Shown piece by piece: positions 7,215-15,819 of a stretch of 26,589 nucleotides of DNA (positions are counted from its first letter, which is position 1; every line of letters starts with the position of its first letter). Source of the stretch: Lachnospiraceae bacterium UBA7076 (GTDB taxonomy: Bacteria; Bacillota; Clostridia; Lachnospirales; Lachnospiraceae); assembly GCA_002493625.1 (NCBI GenBank), contig DKZK01000013.1, positions 222,121 through 248,709 of the forward strand. Direction: 5' to 3'. A program made the position numbers and the translations under genes. The notes beneath the pieces were generated by a model, which searched no databases, was not told the origin of the DNA, and saw only the letters and a list, made by a program, of their open reading frames with translations.

Positions 7215-8045
7215 ATGAATGTTTTAGTGACCGGAGCAAATGGATATATTGGAAGACATGTTGTGGAGACTTTATTGGATATGGGGCATCGGGTCAGTGT
7301 ATCGGATGTATGCTATGACGATGTGGACAAAAGGGCAATGAAGTATAATGTGGAGCTGTTCGGAGGAGATAAGGACATATATCAGAAATTTGACTGTCCG
7401 GATGTGTGCATTCATCTGGCGTGGAGAAATGGATTTGTTCATAATGATTTAAGTCATATAAATGATTTGCCTAAGCACTATGAATTTATAAAAAATATGA
7501 TTGATGGTGGATTACGGCATATTGTTGTTATGAGCTCAATGCATGAGGTTGGATATTGGGAAGGCGCTATTGATGAAAATACTCCGTGTAATCCGAGTTC
7601 TCTCTACGCCATTGCTAAAAACACCTTAAGACAGCTTACATTTCTTCTTGCCAAAGAAAAGAACATATGCTGTCAGTGGTTAAGAGGATATTATATTCTG
7701 GGGGATGATCTGAAAAATAATTCTATTTTCTCCAAGCTTGTTCTGGCGGAAAGAGATGGAAAAAAGGAATTTCCATTTACAACAGGTAAAAATAAGTATG
7801 ATTTTATAAGCATAAAAGAACTTGCTCAGCAGATTGCCATGGTATCTCTGCAAACCGAGATTGAGGGAATCATAAACTGCTGCTCAGGCGTGCCTGTATC
7901 ACTTGCTGATAAAGTTGAAGAATTTATAAAGGATAATAACTTTAAAATAAAGTTAAAATATGGTGCGTTTCCTGACAGGGCATATGATTCGCCTGCTGTA
8001 TGGGGAGATGCAGAAAAAATAAAAAAAATCATGTTACAGAAATGA
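7215..8045 (+). CDS. NAD(P)-dependent sugar epimerase/dehydratase family protein
   Basis: 276 residues of the short-chain dehydrogenase (extended) fold. It begins MNVLVTGANGYIGRH, with the Rossmann motif TGANGYIG at 6-13. The catalytic set is visible as Ser107/108 in VMSSMHE and Tyr131-x3-Lys135 in SLYAIAKNTL. Family members epimerise, reduce or dehydrate nucleotide sugars; which reaction and which sugar cannot be told here. At 276 residues it is shorter than typical UDP-glucose 4-epimerases and closer to reductase-type members. ATG 7215 is preceded by AAAGGAA (7201-7207); the in-frame ATG at 7173 would overlap the permease end. Its place between permease and ATPase ties it to precursor supply for the exported polymer. 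Confidence 0.85.
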   Translation: MNVLVTGANGYIGRHVVETLLDMGHRVSVSDVCYDDVDKRAMKYNVELFGGDKDIYQKFDCPDVCIHLAWRNGFVHNDLSHINDLPKHYEFIKNMIDGGLRHIVVMSSMHEVGYWEGAIDENTPCNPSSLYAIAKNTLRQLTFLLAKEKNICCQWLRGYYILGDDLKNNSIFSKLVLAERDGKKEFPFTTGKNKYDFISIKELAQQIAMVSLQTEIEGIINCCSGVPVSLADKVEEFIKDNNFKIKLKYGAFPDRAYDSPAVWGDAEKIKKIMLQK

Positions 8046-8069
8046 ACCATAAAAACCGGGAGATAAAAC

Positions 8070-9350
8070 ATGAGTGATATAGCTATAAATGTCGACAAAG
8101 TATCTAAGCTATACAAGCTATACGACAAGCCCTCCGACAGATTAAAGGAGACGCTGGGCTTCACAAAAGAAAAAAAATACAGAGAGCATTATGCGCTTTC
8201 TGATATAAGCTTTAATGTTAAAAAAGGTCAGACTGTAGGAATAATAGGTACAAACGGGTCGGGGAAATCGACTATCCTGAAAATTATTACCGGGGTACTT
8301 AATCCCACGTTAGGGAAGGTGGATATATCCGGAAGAATATCTGCCCTGCTGGAATTGGGCGCAGGCTTCAATATGGAGTATACCGGGATAGAAAACATAT
8401 ATCTTAATGGCACAATGATGGGATATTCAAAAGAGGAGGTAGATGAAAAGCTGCAGACAATTTTGGATTTTGCAGACATAGGCGATTTTGTAAAACAGCC
8501 GGTAAAAACATATTCAAGCGGTATGTTTGTTCGGCTTGCTTTTGCTGTGGCAATCAACATTGACCCTGAAATTCTTATCGTTGACGAAGCACTGTCGGTG
8601 GGAGATGTATTCTTTCAGGCAAAATGCTATCATAAGTTTACCGAATTTAAGAATGCGGGAAAAACCATATTGTTTGTAAGTCATGACCTTGGAAGCATTG
8701 CAAAATATTGTGACAGGGTCATATTGCTTAACAATGGTGTAAAACTGGCAGAGGGTGATCCTAAAGAGATAATAGACTTATATAAACAGGTATTGGTCAG
8801 TAATGCGGAAATGAGGGATTTGGATGAAGTACGCTCCGGAATCAACAAAGAGCAGAATCTGCCTGAGGATGGAAACGTATGGAAGGAAAGTCTGCTGCTG
8901 AATCCGAATGCGCTTGAGTATGGGAACAAATATGCACAGATTACAGATTTCGCAATTATAGATGATAAGGGAAGAATAACAAGCAACATTCAGAAAAATA
9001 CGGAATTTAAAATACGAATGAAGGTTAAGTTTAACAGAGATATAGATGAACCTATTTTTGCATTTACAATAAAGGATTTACAGGGAACGGATGTTACAGG
9101 CACCAATACAATGTACGAGCTCTTAAATTTCGGGCTGGTTAAACGTGACGAGGTAAAAGTTATAGAGTTTTCACAAAACATGAATTTGCAGGGGAAAAAT
9201 TACCTTTTATCTTTTGGATGCGTAGGTTATGAAAATAATGATTTTGTCGTATATAACAGGCTGTATGACGCATGCAATATTAATGTTATTTCTGATAAAA
9301 ATACCGTAGGATTTTATGATATGAATTCATCAGTAAAGGTTCTTCGTTAA
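8070..9350 (+). CDS. Polysaccharide export ATPase with C-terminal Wzt-type domain
   Basis: 426 residues. The nucleotide-binding domain (about 1-245) has Walker A GTNGSGKST (60-68), ABC signature YSSGM (148-152), Walker B ILIVDEAL (168-175) and switch His205 in LFVSHDL. The sequence SALLELGAGFNMEYTGIENI is typical of the Wzt/TagH/RfbB export branch. An extra region of about 180 residues (about 250-426) corresponds to the Wzt C-terminal domain, including TDFAIIDDKGRITSNIQ and FNRDIDEPIFAFTIKD. In E. coli O8/O9a this domain recognises the modified non-reducing end of the finished polymer. The methyltransferase and kinase-like genes that follow make a similar recognition step plausible here, which is inference. 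Confidence 0.92.
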   Translation: MSDIAINVDKVSKLYKLYDKPSDRLKETLGFTKEKKYREHYALSDISFNVKKGQTVGIIGTNGSGKSTILKIITGVLNPTLGKVDISGRISALLELGAGFNMEYTGIENIYLNGTMMGYSKEEVDEKLQTILDFADIGDFVKQPVKTYSSGMFVRLAFAVAINIDPEILIVDEALSVGDVFFQAKCYHKFTEFKNAGKTILFVSHDLGSIAKYCDRVILLNNGVKLAEGDPKEIIDLYKQVLVSNAEMRDLDEVRSGINKEQNLPEDGNVWKESLLLNPNALEYGNKYAQITDFAIIDDKGRITSNIQKNTEFKIRMKVKFNRDIDEPIFAFTIKDLQGTDVTGTNTMYELLNFGLVKRDEVKVIEFSQNMNLQGKNYLLSFGCVGYENNDFVVYNRLYDACNINVISDKNTVGFYDMNSSVKVLR

Positions 9351-9368
9351 AATGTGGAGGAATATGGT

Positions 9369-10292
9369 TTGGAAAACAATATTGAATATGTAGGGAACGT
9401 GAAGCTTGATTATGAGTTTTACGGCGGAACGGACTTATATGTTGACGGCTCTGAAGAAAAGCTTTTAGATATAGTGAAACGATATAACGGCAGTGAATAT
9501 AATAAGGTCATTGATGAGGAAAAACAGTGGCCTGTATTATATCATTTATCAAATCTCAGGGGGAATATAGTTGACTGTATTCCCTTTACAAAAAATGACA
9601 AGGTTTTGGAAATTGGCGCAGGATGCGGTGCGATTACGGGTACTATTGCAAAAAGGGCAGGTAAGGTTGACTGTATTGAGCTGTCAAGGATAAGAAGTCT
9701 TGTAAATGCAGAAAGAAATAAACACATGGACAATATTGTCATAACAGTGGGAAACTTTCAGGACATTGAAAGAAAAATCACGGAAAAATATGATTATATA
9801 ACATTGATAGGCGTGTTGGAATATGCAGGTAAATATATAGCTTCAGACAACCCGTATGAGGATTTCATAATAATGCTTAAAAAGCATCTGAATGAAAACG
9901 GTAAAATAGTTTTAGCCATTGAGAATAAATACGGACTTAAATATTGGGCGGGCTGTCGGGAAGATCATCTGGGTACCTTCTTTTCAGGAATAGAAGGATA
10001 CGTTGATACTTATGATGTAAGGACCTTCTCTAAAAAAGAACTGCAAAAAATATTTGTTAACTGTGGATTGAATGACGTTACGTTTTATTATCCTTATCCC
10101 GATTATAAATTTCCCATTACAATATATTCTGACAGTTATCTGCCTAAAACAGGAAGCTTATCAAATAATATGAATAATTTTGACAGTGACAGGCTTATGC
10201 TGTTTGATGAACTGAAGGTGTATGATAACCTGATTGCTGACGGAATGTTTGATTTTTTTTCGAATTCCTTTATGGTAATTGCAGGACTTTAG
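9369..10292 (+). CDS. Class I SAM-dependent methyltransferase, polysaccharide-associated
   Basis: 307 residues. SAM motif I is VLEIGAGCGAITG (79-91), followed by acidic Glu104 in DCIELSRIR. The segment LAIENKYGLKYWAG (182-195) is a feature I associate with methyltransferases of surface polysaccharide clusters. The start is a TTG at 9369, because GGAGG (9356-9360) lies eight bases upstream; a GTG at 9354 in the same frame would include the ribosome binding site. The target is probably a sugar or capping phosphate of the exported polymer, inferred from the neighbours: an ATPase with a Wzt C-terminal domain before and a kinase-like gene after. Cytoplasmic. Confidence 0.82.
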   Translation: MENNIEYVGNVKLDYEFYGGTDLYVDGSEEKLLDIVKRYNGSEYNKVIDEEKQWPVLYHLSNLRGNIVDCIPFTKNDKVLEIGAGCGAITGTIAKRAGKVDCIELSRIRSLVNAERNKHMDNIVITVGNFQDIERKITEKYDYITLIGVLEYAGKYIASDNPYEDFIIMLKKHLNENGKIVLAIENKYGLKYWAGCREDHLGTFFSGIEGYVDTYDVRTFSKKELQKIFVNCGLNDVTFYYPYPDYKFPITIYSDSYLPKTGSLSNNMNNFDSDRLMLFDELKVYDNLIADGMFDFFSNSFMVIAGL

Positions 10293-10328
10293 GGTAAAAT
10301 GCAGTCACATTCAAATAAGAGGTGCAAT

Positions 10329-11678
10329 ATGAAAAAGGTTATTTTTACGAAATATTCTAACGACAGAAACGCTGATTATAATATCAAAACAAGTATAATG
10401 GAGGATGAGAAAGGAAGCAGATATGTTTATAAGACTGGTGCCTCCGATGGCGGGAAAAAGCATATCAGAAATATATATGAAAAATCCCATAGGCTTCAGG
10501 ATATGTTTTCCGATTCAATATTTGAAATAAATAAAGGTGAAATGGAAGATGACAGCCTTTTGCTTGAGTATGTGGAAGGAGAAACGCTGGAAGACATGTT
10601 AGATGGATATCTGGCATCAGGGAATTACGATGCATTTACGGCTCTGATAAAAAAATATGCATATGAGATGAGAAAAAATGCCGTGAGCAAATTTGTTCCC
10701 TGTGAAGAATATTACAGGATATTCGGTAAGGCTGCGGTTGATACGGCAAATTGCGGGGCAATGTCTCCTTGTGATATTGATATGATTTTTCCTAATATTA
10801 TCGATGCGAACGGAAAATGGACGGTTATTGATTGCGAATGGGTATTTAATTTCCCTGTGCCTGTTGATTTTGTGCTGTTCAGGGCAATTTATTATTATGA
10901 TTTTCCGAACAGGGCAAAAATGCTTGCCGGGATTAATCTTTATGAATTGCTGGAAATTGATGAGAAGCTATATGATGTTTATAAAGCTATGGATGATGAA
11001 TTTCAAAAATATGTTTTTCATGAAAATATACCCTTGTGGGAGCTTTATGGAAAATTCGGCAAAAAAGTCTATTTTTCTGAAGGCATGCAGATGGAGGTTG
11101 AAAAACGCAAAACTGAATTAGAGAAGCATAAAATTGAATTTGTTAAATTTTATACTGACCATTATGTATCAGAATGTGTTGATATGCTTCCTGATGCGGA
11201 AGGAAGGATAGCTGTTTATATAGATGTGGATGAAAATGTTAAAACCCTTGCAATAGATCCTGCAAGCTGCGGCTGCATTGTACATGTTGATAAGGCTTTG
11301 GGAATTGCAGATGATGAATATGAAATATTATATGGAAATAACGGAGAATCCACGGACAATAAAACTATATGCTTTAACCATGACGATCCGAGGTTTTTGT
11401 TTGATGATTTTCATTCGGGTATAAAACAGATATATTTTGAATTTCATATAAATTATATAAATGAAGAAAACGGCGCTCACATATGTAAGATGATTGTTGA
11501 TTTCAATGATATAAGACATAGTAATTTGATGAAAGATTCATTAATTGCGGAGCAGTCGGAAAATATGAAAGTACTCCGGCAGGAGCTTGACACAATAAAA
11601 AATTCAAGGAGCTATAAAATAACCAAACCTTTGAGAAGCATAACAAAAAAAGGAGATAATCATGATTTTAGACAATAA
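10329..11678 (+). CDS. Kinase-like (APH/choline kinase fold) protein with C-terminal helical segment
   Basis: 449 residues. Residues 30-190 show kinase-like landmarks: Lys35 in YVYKTGAS as the ATP lysine, hinge LLLEYVEGETLEDML, catalytic-loop-like CDIDMIFPN (148-156, Asp149 or Asp151 with Asn156) and metal-binding-like VIDCEW (167-171, Asp168 and Glu170). The order D-x-n-N then ID-x-E is that of aminoglycoside/choline kinases, though the usual HGD histidine is replaced. A helical region at about 250-275, a beta-rich domain (290-395) and a helical, coiled-coil-like stretch at 403-425 follow, ending with SRSYKITKPLRSI, a motif often seen at the ends of cell-surface polysaccharide enzymes. ATG 10329 follows AAGAGGTG (10317-10324) and is preferred over 10299. 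A role in phosphorylating or capping the glycan is inference. Confidence 0.6.
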   Translation: MKKVIFTKYSNDRNADYNIKTSIMEDEKGSRYVYKTGASDGGKKHIRNIYEKSHRLQDMFSDSIFEINKGEMEDDSLLLEYVEGETLEDMLDGYLASGNYDAFTALIKKYAYEMRKNAVSKFVPCEEYYRIFGKAAVDTANCGAMSPCDIDMIFPNIIDANGKWTVIDCEWVFNFPVPVDFVLFRAIYYYDFPNRAKMLAGINLYELLEIDEKLYDVYKAMDDEFQKYVFHENIPLWELYGKFGKKVYFSEGMQMEVEKRKTELEKHKIEFVKFYTDHYVSECVDMLPDAEGRIAVYIDVDENVKTLAIDPASCGCIVHVDKALGIADDEYEILYGNNGESTDNKTICFNHDDPRFLFDDFHSGIKQIYFEFHINYINEENGAHICKMIVDFNDIRHSNLMKDSLIAEQSENMKVLRQELDTIKNSRSYKITKPLRSITKKGDNHDFRQ

Positions 11679-13560
11679 TACAAGCAGGCTGCTAATATAT
11701 TTTTTCTACGATAAAAATGGAATTGTGGATGATTATATCCCGTATATGCTGACTGATATGCAAAAAAATGTATCGGATATATTTGTGGTGTGTAACGGAG
11801 CGCTTACAGATGAGGGGAAAGCAAAATTTAAAAGGTTTACGGATGATATTTTAGTGCGTGAAAATAAAGGCTTTGATGTATGGGCATATAAGGAGGCCAT
11901 GGAAAAGCTTGGCTGGGAGAGACTTGGAAATTATGATGAAATTATACTGATGAATTACACAATTGCAGGACCCGTATATCCTTTTGAGGACATGTTTCAT
12001 TCAATGAATGGTAAGGATATTGATTTTTGGGGAATTACACAATTTTACAAAACAGAGGATGATCCGTTTGGGACAATGCCCGATGGATTTATTCCCGACC
12101 ATATACAGTCCCACTTTATAGCGGTAAGAAAAAATATGTTAAATTCAGTGACGTTTCATAATTATTGGGATGAAATGCCTATGATAACCGGGTATCTTGA
12201 TTCTGTGACACGGCATGAAGCGAGATTTACAAAATTTTTTGAGGGGGCAGGATTTAAGTGGGAGGTATATGTTGATGCAAAGGAGTACAGAGATTTATCC
12301 CATCAGCCTATAATAGGGATGGCAACAAAGGTTTTGGAAGAAAAAAAATGTCCTATATTTAAAAGACGCTCATTTATGCAGAATTATAATGTTGTACTTA
12401 ATGAATCATGCGGTCAGGAAGCAATGCTGCTCTATAAATATTTAGAGGAAAAAACGGATTATAATGCAGATTTGATAATGGACAATCTTCTGCGTGTTGA
12501 AAATCTTGCCGATTTGAAAAAAAATTTTCAGTGGAATTACGTGCTTTCAAGTAAAATCAGTGAAAACTCCAACGCTATGGAAGGGAAAAAAATAGCATTG
12601 GTTATGCATATTTATTTTGAGGAGCTTATTAATGAATGTGCCGTATATGCATCAGCAATGCCTGATACCGCTGATTTATATATCACCACAGATACAGAAA
12701 ACAAAAAACGTAAAATTGAAGAAGAATTTTCAAAATTAAGATTCAACATGCTTAACGTCACTGTTGTTCCCAATAAGGGAAGGGACGTTGCCCCTTTTTT
12801 GGTTAGCTTTAGAAAATATCTGGCACAGTATGATTATGTGTGCCATGTTCACGATAAAAAGGCAGGGCAGACAAAGCCCGGTACAATCGGGACGGCTTTT
12901 GCATATAAATGCTTTGAAAATGTTCTTGCTTCAAAGAAATATGTTGAGAATATTATATCAACATTTGAACAGAACAAAAGATTGGGAATGCTCGTGCCGC
13001 CGCCGCCGAATCATGCAGATTATTATATAACATTAGGACTTGAATGGGGAAATAATTACGAGAATACGGCTAAGCTTGCCAAAGAACTTGGAATAAACGT
13101 ATCCATGTCTCCGGACAAGGAACCGATAGCAGGTCTTGGTTCATATTTTTGGGTGAGGGGTGAAGCTCTTAAGCCGATATTTGACAAAGAATGGAGCTAT
13201 GAGGATTTTCCGCCGGAACCGGTTGATGATGACGGAACCATTATGCATGCAATAGAGAGAATATATCCTTTTGCAGTACAGAGCATGGGCTTTTATTCAG
13301 GCTGGGTTCTTTCTGATACAGGGGCTGCTTTGGAGATTACTAATTTAAACCATATGTTAAAGGAACTTAACAATATTATATTTTTTAAAGGACAGGATGC
13401 AGGCACGTACCATGAAACGCGGATGAACCTGTCAAGGGCTTATGATGTGGTTAATGGCGTGAGACAGGGAAGCTACGTCCCTGCCAACAGAAAATTAGGT
13501 TTTTTACCTGATTCAATCAGGACCCCCATGGCTAAAGTGTGGCATAAGGTAAAAAAATGA
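11662..13560 (+). CDS. Rhamnan synthesis protein F (RgpF)-like protein with two related halves
   Basis: 632 residues. The N-terminal half (about 1-290) has ENKGFDVWAYKEAMEKLG, YDEIILMNYTIAGPVYPF and DFWGITQF. The second half (about 305-560) has IALVMHIYFEELINE, VVPNKGRDVAPFLVSF and YDYVCHVHDKK, both typical of the RgpF family. RgpF proteins act in rhamnose-glucose wall polysaccharide assembly in streptococci, and the family occurs widely in O-antigen and capsule clusters as a glycosyltransferase-like protein. The start overlaps the upstream gene by 17 bases (11662-11678), with AGGAG at 11651-11655, suggesting translational coupling. It has no obvious membrane segment. Probably assembles the backbone or side chain of the exported polymer; the sugar cannot be read from the sequence. 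Confidence 0.85.
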   Translation: MILDNNTSRLLIYFFYDKNGIVDDYIPYMLTDMQKNVSDIFVVCNGALTDEGKAKFKRFTDDILVRENKGFDVWAYKEAMEKLGWERLGNYDEIILMNYTIAGPVYPFEDMFHSMNGKDIDFWGITQFYKTEDDPFGTMPDGFIPDHIQSHFIAVRKNMLNSVTFHNYWDEMPMITGYLDSVTRHEARFTKFFEGAGFKWEVYVDAKEYRDLSHQPIIGMATKVLEEKKCPIFKRRSFMQNYNVVLNESCGQEAMLLYKYLEEKTDYNADLIMDNLLRVENLADLKKNFQWNYVLSSKISENSNAMEGKKIALVMHIYFEELINECAVYASAMPDTADLYITTDTENKKRKIEEEFSKLRFNMLNVTVVPNKGRDVAPFLVSFRKYLAQYDYVCHVHDKKAGQTKPGTIGTAFAYKCFENVLASKKYVENIISTFEQNKRLGMLVPPPPNHADYYITLGLEWGNNYENTAKLAKELGINVSMSPDKEPIAGLGSYFWVRGEALKPIFDKEWSYEDFPPEPVDDDGTIMHAIERIYPFAVQSMGFYSGWVLSDTGAALEITNLNHMLKELNNIIFFKGQDAGTYHETRMNLSRAYDVVNGVRQGSYVPANRKLGFLPDSIRTPMAKVWHKVKK

Positions 13561-13626
13561 GCCGTTGTTACCGGACGGACAGGATAAGATTATAGATGTA
13601 AGGCTTAACAAGAAAGAAGGGATTAT

Positions 13627-15720
13627 GTGAAAAAATATTGGTTTAAAACGCCAACATTTCTTTTAATGGTTGTAATTCTGACCTTTTGTTTTCTTCAATA
13701 CCCTGTTATAACGTTAGCGGAACAAAACACAGATATGACGGTTGAAGAAGAAACCGGCTGTGTGGAATTTGAATGTATAGAAATATCTGATGAAGAAGCA
13801 TATTTATTTTCTGAGAAATTTGATGTTCAGGAACAGTCGTTTTATACAGCAGGAAGAAACTGGAGCATATATGGAAATGATTATTGCAGGGAAAGATTGA
13901 CGGCGGAGGAAAAGAAATTTTATGATGCTCTTGACAGTGTGTGCTATAAATATATAAATACAGATATTAATGCTGAATACAGGGAAAAGTTTCAAAAATA
14001 TTATCTTGAAGGGGTTTCGTACGATGGACTTGAATATGAGAGGGCAAAGGATATAGCTTTTTTATATACATATCAGAATCCACAGTATTATTTCCTGTCG
14101 TCAGGATTGCTTTACAACCCAAGTCAGAAAAAAATATGGATGAAATGTTATGACGCCTTTGCAGACGGCGAGACAAGAAAAAGGACAACCGAGGATTTTT
14201 TTAGCAAAATTGATGCATGGTCTGCGGAGGTAAGTGCAGAGCAAAATGACTATGATAAAGAAAAAAAAGCATATGATATTGTATGCAAAAATGTAGTATA
14301 CAAAACAGGAGAATACGACCAGTCCGCATACAGTGCTGTTATGGAGGGAGAGTCTGTTTGCGCCGGCTACACAAAAATGTTTGGAATAATTATGAATGCT
14401 TCGGGGATTGACACTGTTGGAATAACCGGATCGGGGCATGCATGGAATAAGGTTCGCTTATATGGGAAGTGGTACAATGTTGATTCTACATGGGATGATT
14501 TAGGAAATATAAGCGGTGATAGATATTTTAACAAATCTGACGCCAATATACGAACAGGTCATGTGCCTTTCAGTATATATGATGGAATTGCTCCTCCTGC
14601 ATATGAGGATTATACAGTGAAGCCGGAAAAGATAGTTCCCGTAACAGGAATTGTAATTGATAAGACCTCATGCAATCTTATTATGGGTACCGGTGCAGCA
14701 TTAAATCTGACTGTTCAGATAAGTCCTGTGGATGCGACGGATAAAACCGTTTGGTGGCAGTCAACTGATACCAAGGTGGCTTCTGTGAATCAGGATGGAG
14801 TTGTCACGGCAGTGGGACCGGGGGAAACAGATATAATGGCTATGACTACAGACGGATTGTATGTAGCAAGCTGCAGGGTCAAGGTATATGCGGTATATGA
14901 CAGACCGCAGGCTCCCGTAGAAAAAAGTAAATCCAATACAAGCATAACGCTCAATGAAATTGCCGGATGTGTGTATTCTATTGACGGAATAAACTGGCAA
15001 AGAAGTGCTACATTTAATAACCTTAAACCGAATAAGGAATATATCTTTTATGCAAAAAAGGCCGGCTCAGGTTTTTATATGGAAAGCGATAAAAGCAACG
15101 GAACGTCTATCCGGACAAAAGCAGTAGATGCAGAGGTATCCTCAAGCGGATTGTATGTTCAGGAGCATAACAACAGACACATTTTGGTTGGTATGGTTAC
15201 GGCAGTTACAAATCCGGCGGATTTGGAATACAGATGGCTTGTATACAACACGAATACAGGAGTGTGGAGCGAAATACGGGACTGGGTAGCGAACAATGAA
15301 TGGCTTGACTGGACACCTGATGTGTCAGGACAATATATTCTGTTGGGACAGGCAAGAGTAATAGGAAATGAGGACAGCGTTGCCGAAGCCCGCATAGAAA
15401 TAGAACATCATAAGCAGATAAAGGGTAAATGTCAGATGCCGTATATCGGTGAGGGTGGAGGATATCTTATCGGTGTTGAATCCTTTGATAATCCGAATCA
15501 GGCGTATCAATATGAGATGCTGATATTAGACTGTACGCTGCTTGCACAGAATAAGCCTGCATGGATATACACAACTAATAAAACAAAAGTGAATGAAGGA
15601 AATGCGCTTTGGACAATTTGGCAGCCACAATATGGATATTATTGGACGCTTTTCAGGATTTATGATGAAAATGGGACGCTGATTGATGAGGCGTGCTATG
15701 GTTTTGTGAATGCATATTAG
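13627..15720 (+). CDS. Secreted transglutaminase-like protein with Big_2 domain and tail module
   Basis: 697 residues with a GTG start at 13627, served by AGAAGGG (13615-13621). A signal peptide covers about 1-31. The transglutaminase-like domain (about 205-320) has Cys245 in GESVCAGYTKMF, His271 in GSGHAWNKVRL and Asp286 in YNVDSTWDD, the full catalytic triad of the superfamily. Such secreted domains act as cross-linking enzymes or as proteases. A Big_2 Ig-like domain follows (about 337-422), with KVASVNQDGVVTAVGPGETD, then a fibronectin-like linker (425-500), and the shared tail at 506-697 ending DEACYGFVNAY. It is 66 bases after the RgpF-like gene with no terminator between, so it may belong to that operon. 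Surface location is inferred from the signal peptide and tail. Confidence 0.85.
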   Translation: MKKYWFKTPTFLLMVVILTFCFLQYPVITLAEQNTDMTVEEETGCVEFECIEISDEEAYLFSEKFDVQEQSFYTAGRNWSIYGNDYCRERLTAEEKKFYDALDSVCYKYINTDINAEYREKFQKYYLEGVSYDGLEYERAKDIAFLYTYQNPQYYFLSSGLLYNPSQKKIWMKCYDAFADGETRKRTTEDFFSKIDAWSAEVSAEQNDYDKEKKAYDIVCKNVVYKTGEYDQSAYSAVMEGESVCAGYTKMFGIIMNASGIDTVGITGSGHAWNKVRLYGKWYNVDSTWDDLGNISGDRYFNKSDANIRTGHVPFSIYDGIAPPAYEDYTVKPEKIVPVTGIVIDKTSCNLIMGTGAALNLTVQISPVDATDKTVWWQSTDTKVASVNQDGVVTAVGPGETDIMAMTTDGLYVASCRVKVYAVYDRPQAPVEKSKSNTSITLNEIAGCVYSIDGINWQRSATFNNLKPNKEYIFYAKKAGSGFYMESDKSNGTSIRTKAVDAEVSSSGLYVQEHNNRHILVGMVTAVTNPADLEYRWLVYNTNTGVWSEIRDWVANNEWLDWTPDVSGQYILLGQARVIGNEDSVAEARIEIEHHKQIKGKCQMPYIGEGGGYLIGVESFDNPNQAYQYEMLILDCTLLAQNKPAWIYTTNKTKVNEGNALWTIWQPQYGYYWTLFRIYDENGTLIDEACYGFVNAY
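15142..15717 (+). repeat. Tail module copy 2 (coding)
   Basis: Encodes residues 506-697 of the transglutaminase-like protein. Landmarks: GLYVQEHNNRHILVGM, NEWLDWTPDVSGQYILLG, KGKCQMPYIGEGGGYLIG, LDCTLLAQNKPAWIYTT, YGYYWTLFRIYDENG and ACYGFVNAY. Confidence 0.92.
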
Positions 15721-15730
15721 TCAAGTAATT

Positions 15731-15751
15731 TTTACCATTAAAGGTAAGTTT
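15731..15751 (+). terminator. Weak candidate terminator
   Basis: TTTACC (15731-15736) can pair with GGTAAG (15743-15748), one pair being T-G, followed by TTTATTG. The stem is short and could be chance, but it sits just after the 13627 gene and just before a good promoter. Confidence 0.3.
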
Positions 15752-15752
15752 A

Positions 15753-15781
15753 TTGTTATAAAAGATTAGTTGTGATAAAAT
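15753..15781 (+). promoter_or_regulatory. Candidate sigma-A promoter of the autolysin gene
   Basis: TTGTTA (15753-15758), a 17-base spacer and TAAAAT (15776-15781), about 40 bases before the TTG start at 15820. Confidence 0.5.
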
Positions 15782-15819
15782 TTAGTTTATAAAATTGACA
15801 AAAGAGAGGTGCTTTTATT

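Noticed and set aside
10804..11121. 105-residue plus-strand frame inside the kinase-like gene
   Set aside because: Out-of-frame overlap with a coherent protein; no ribosome binding site or family.
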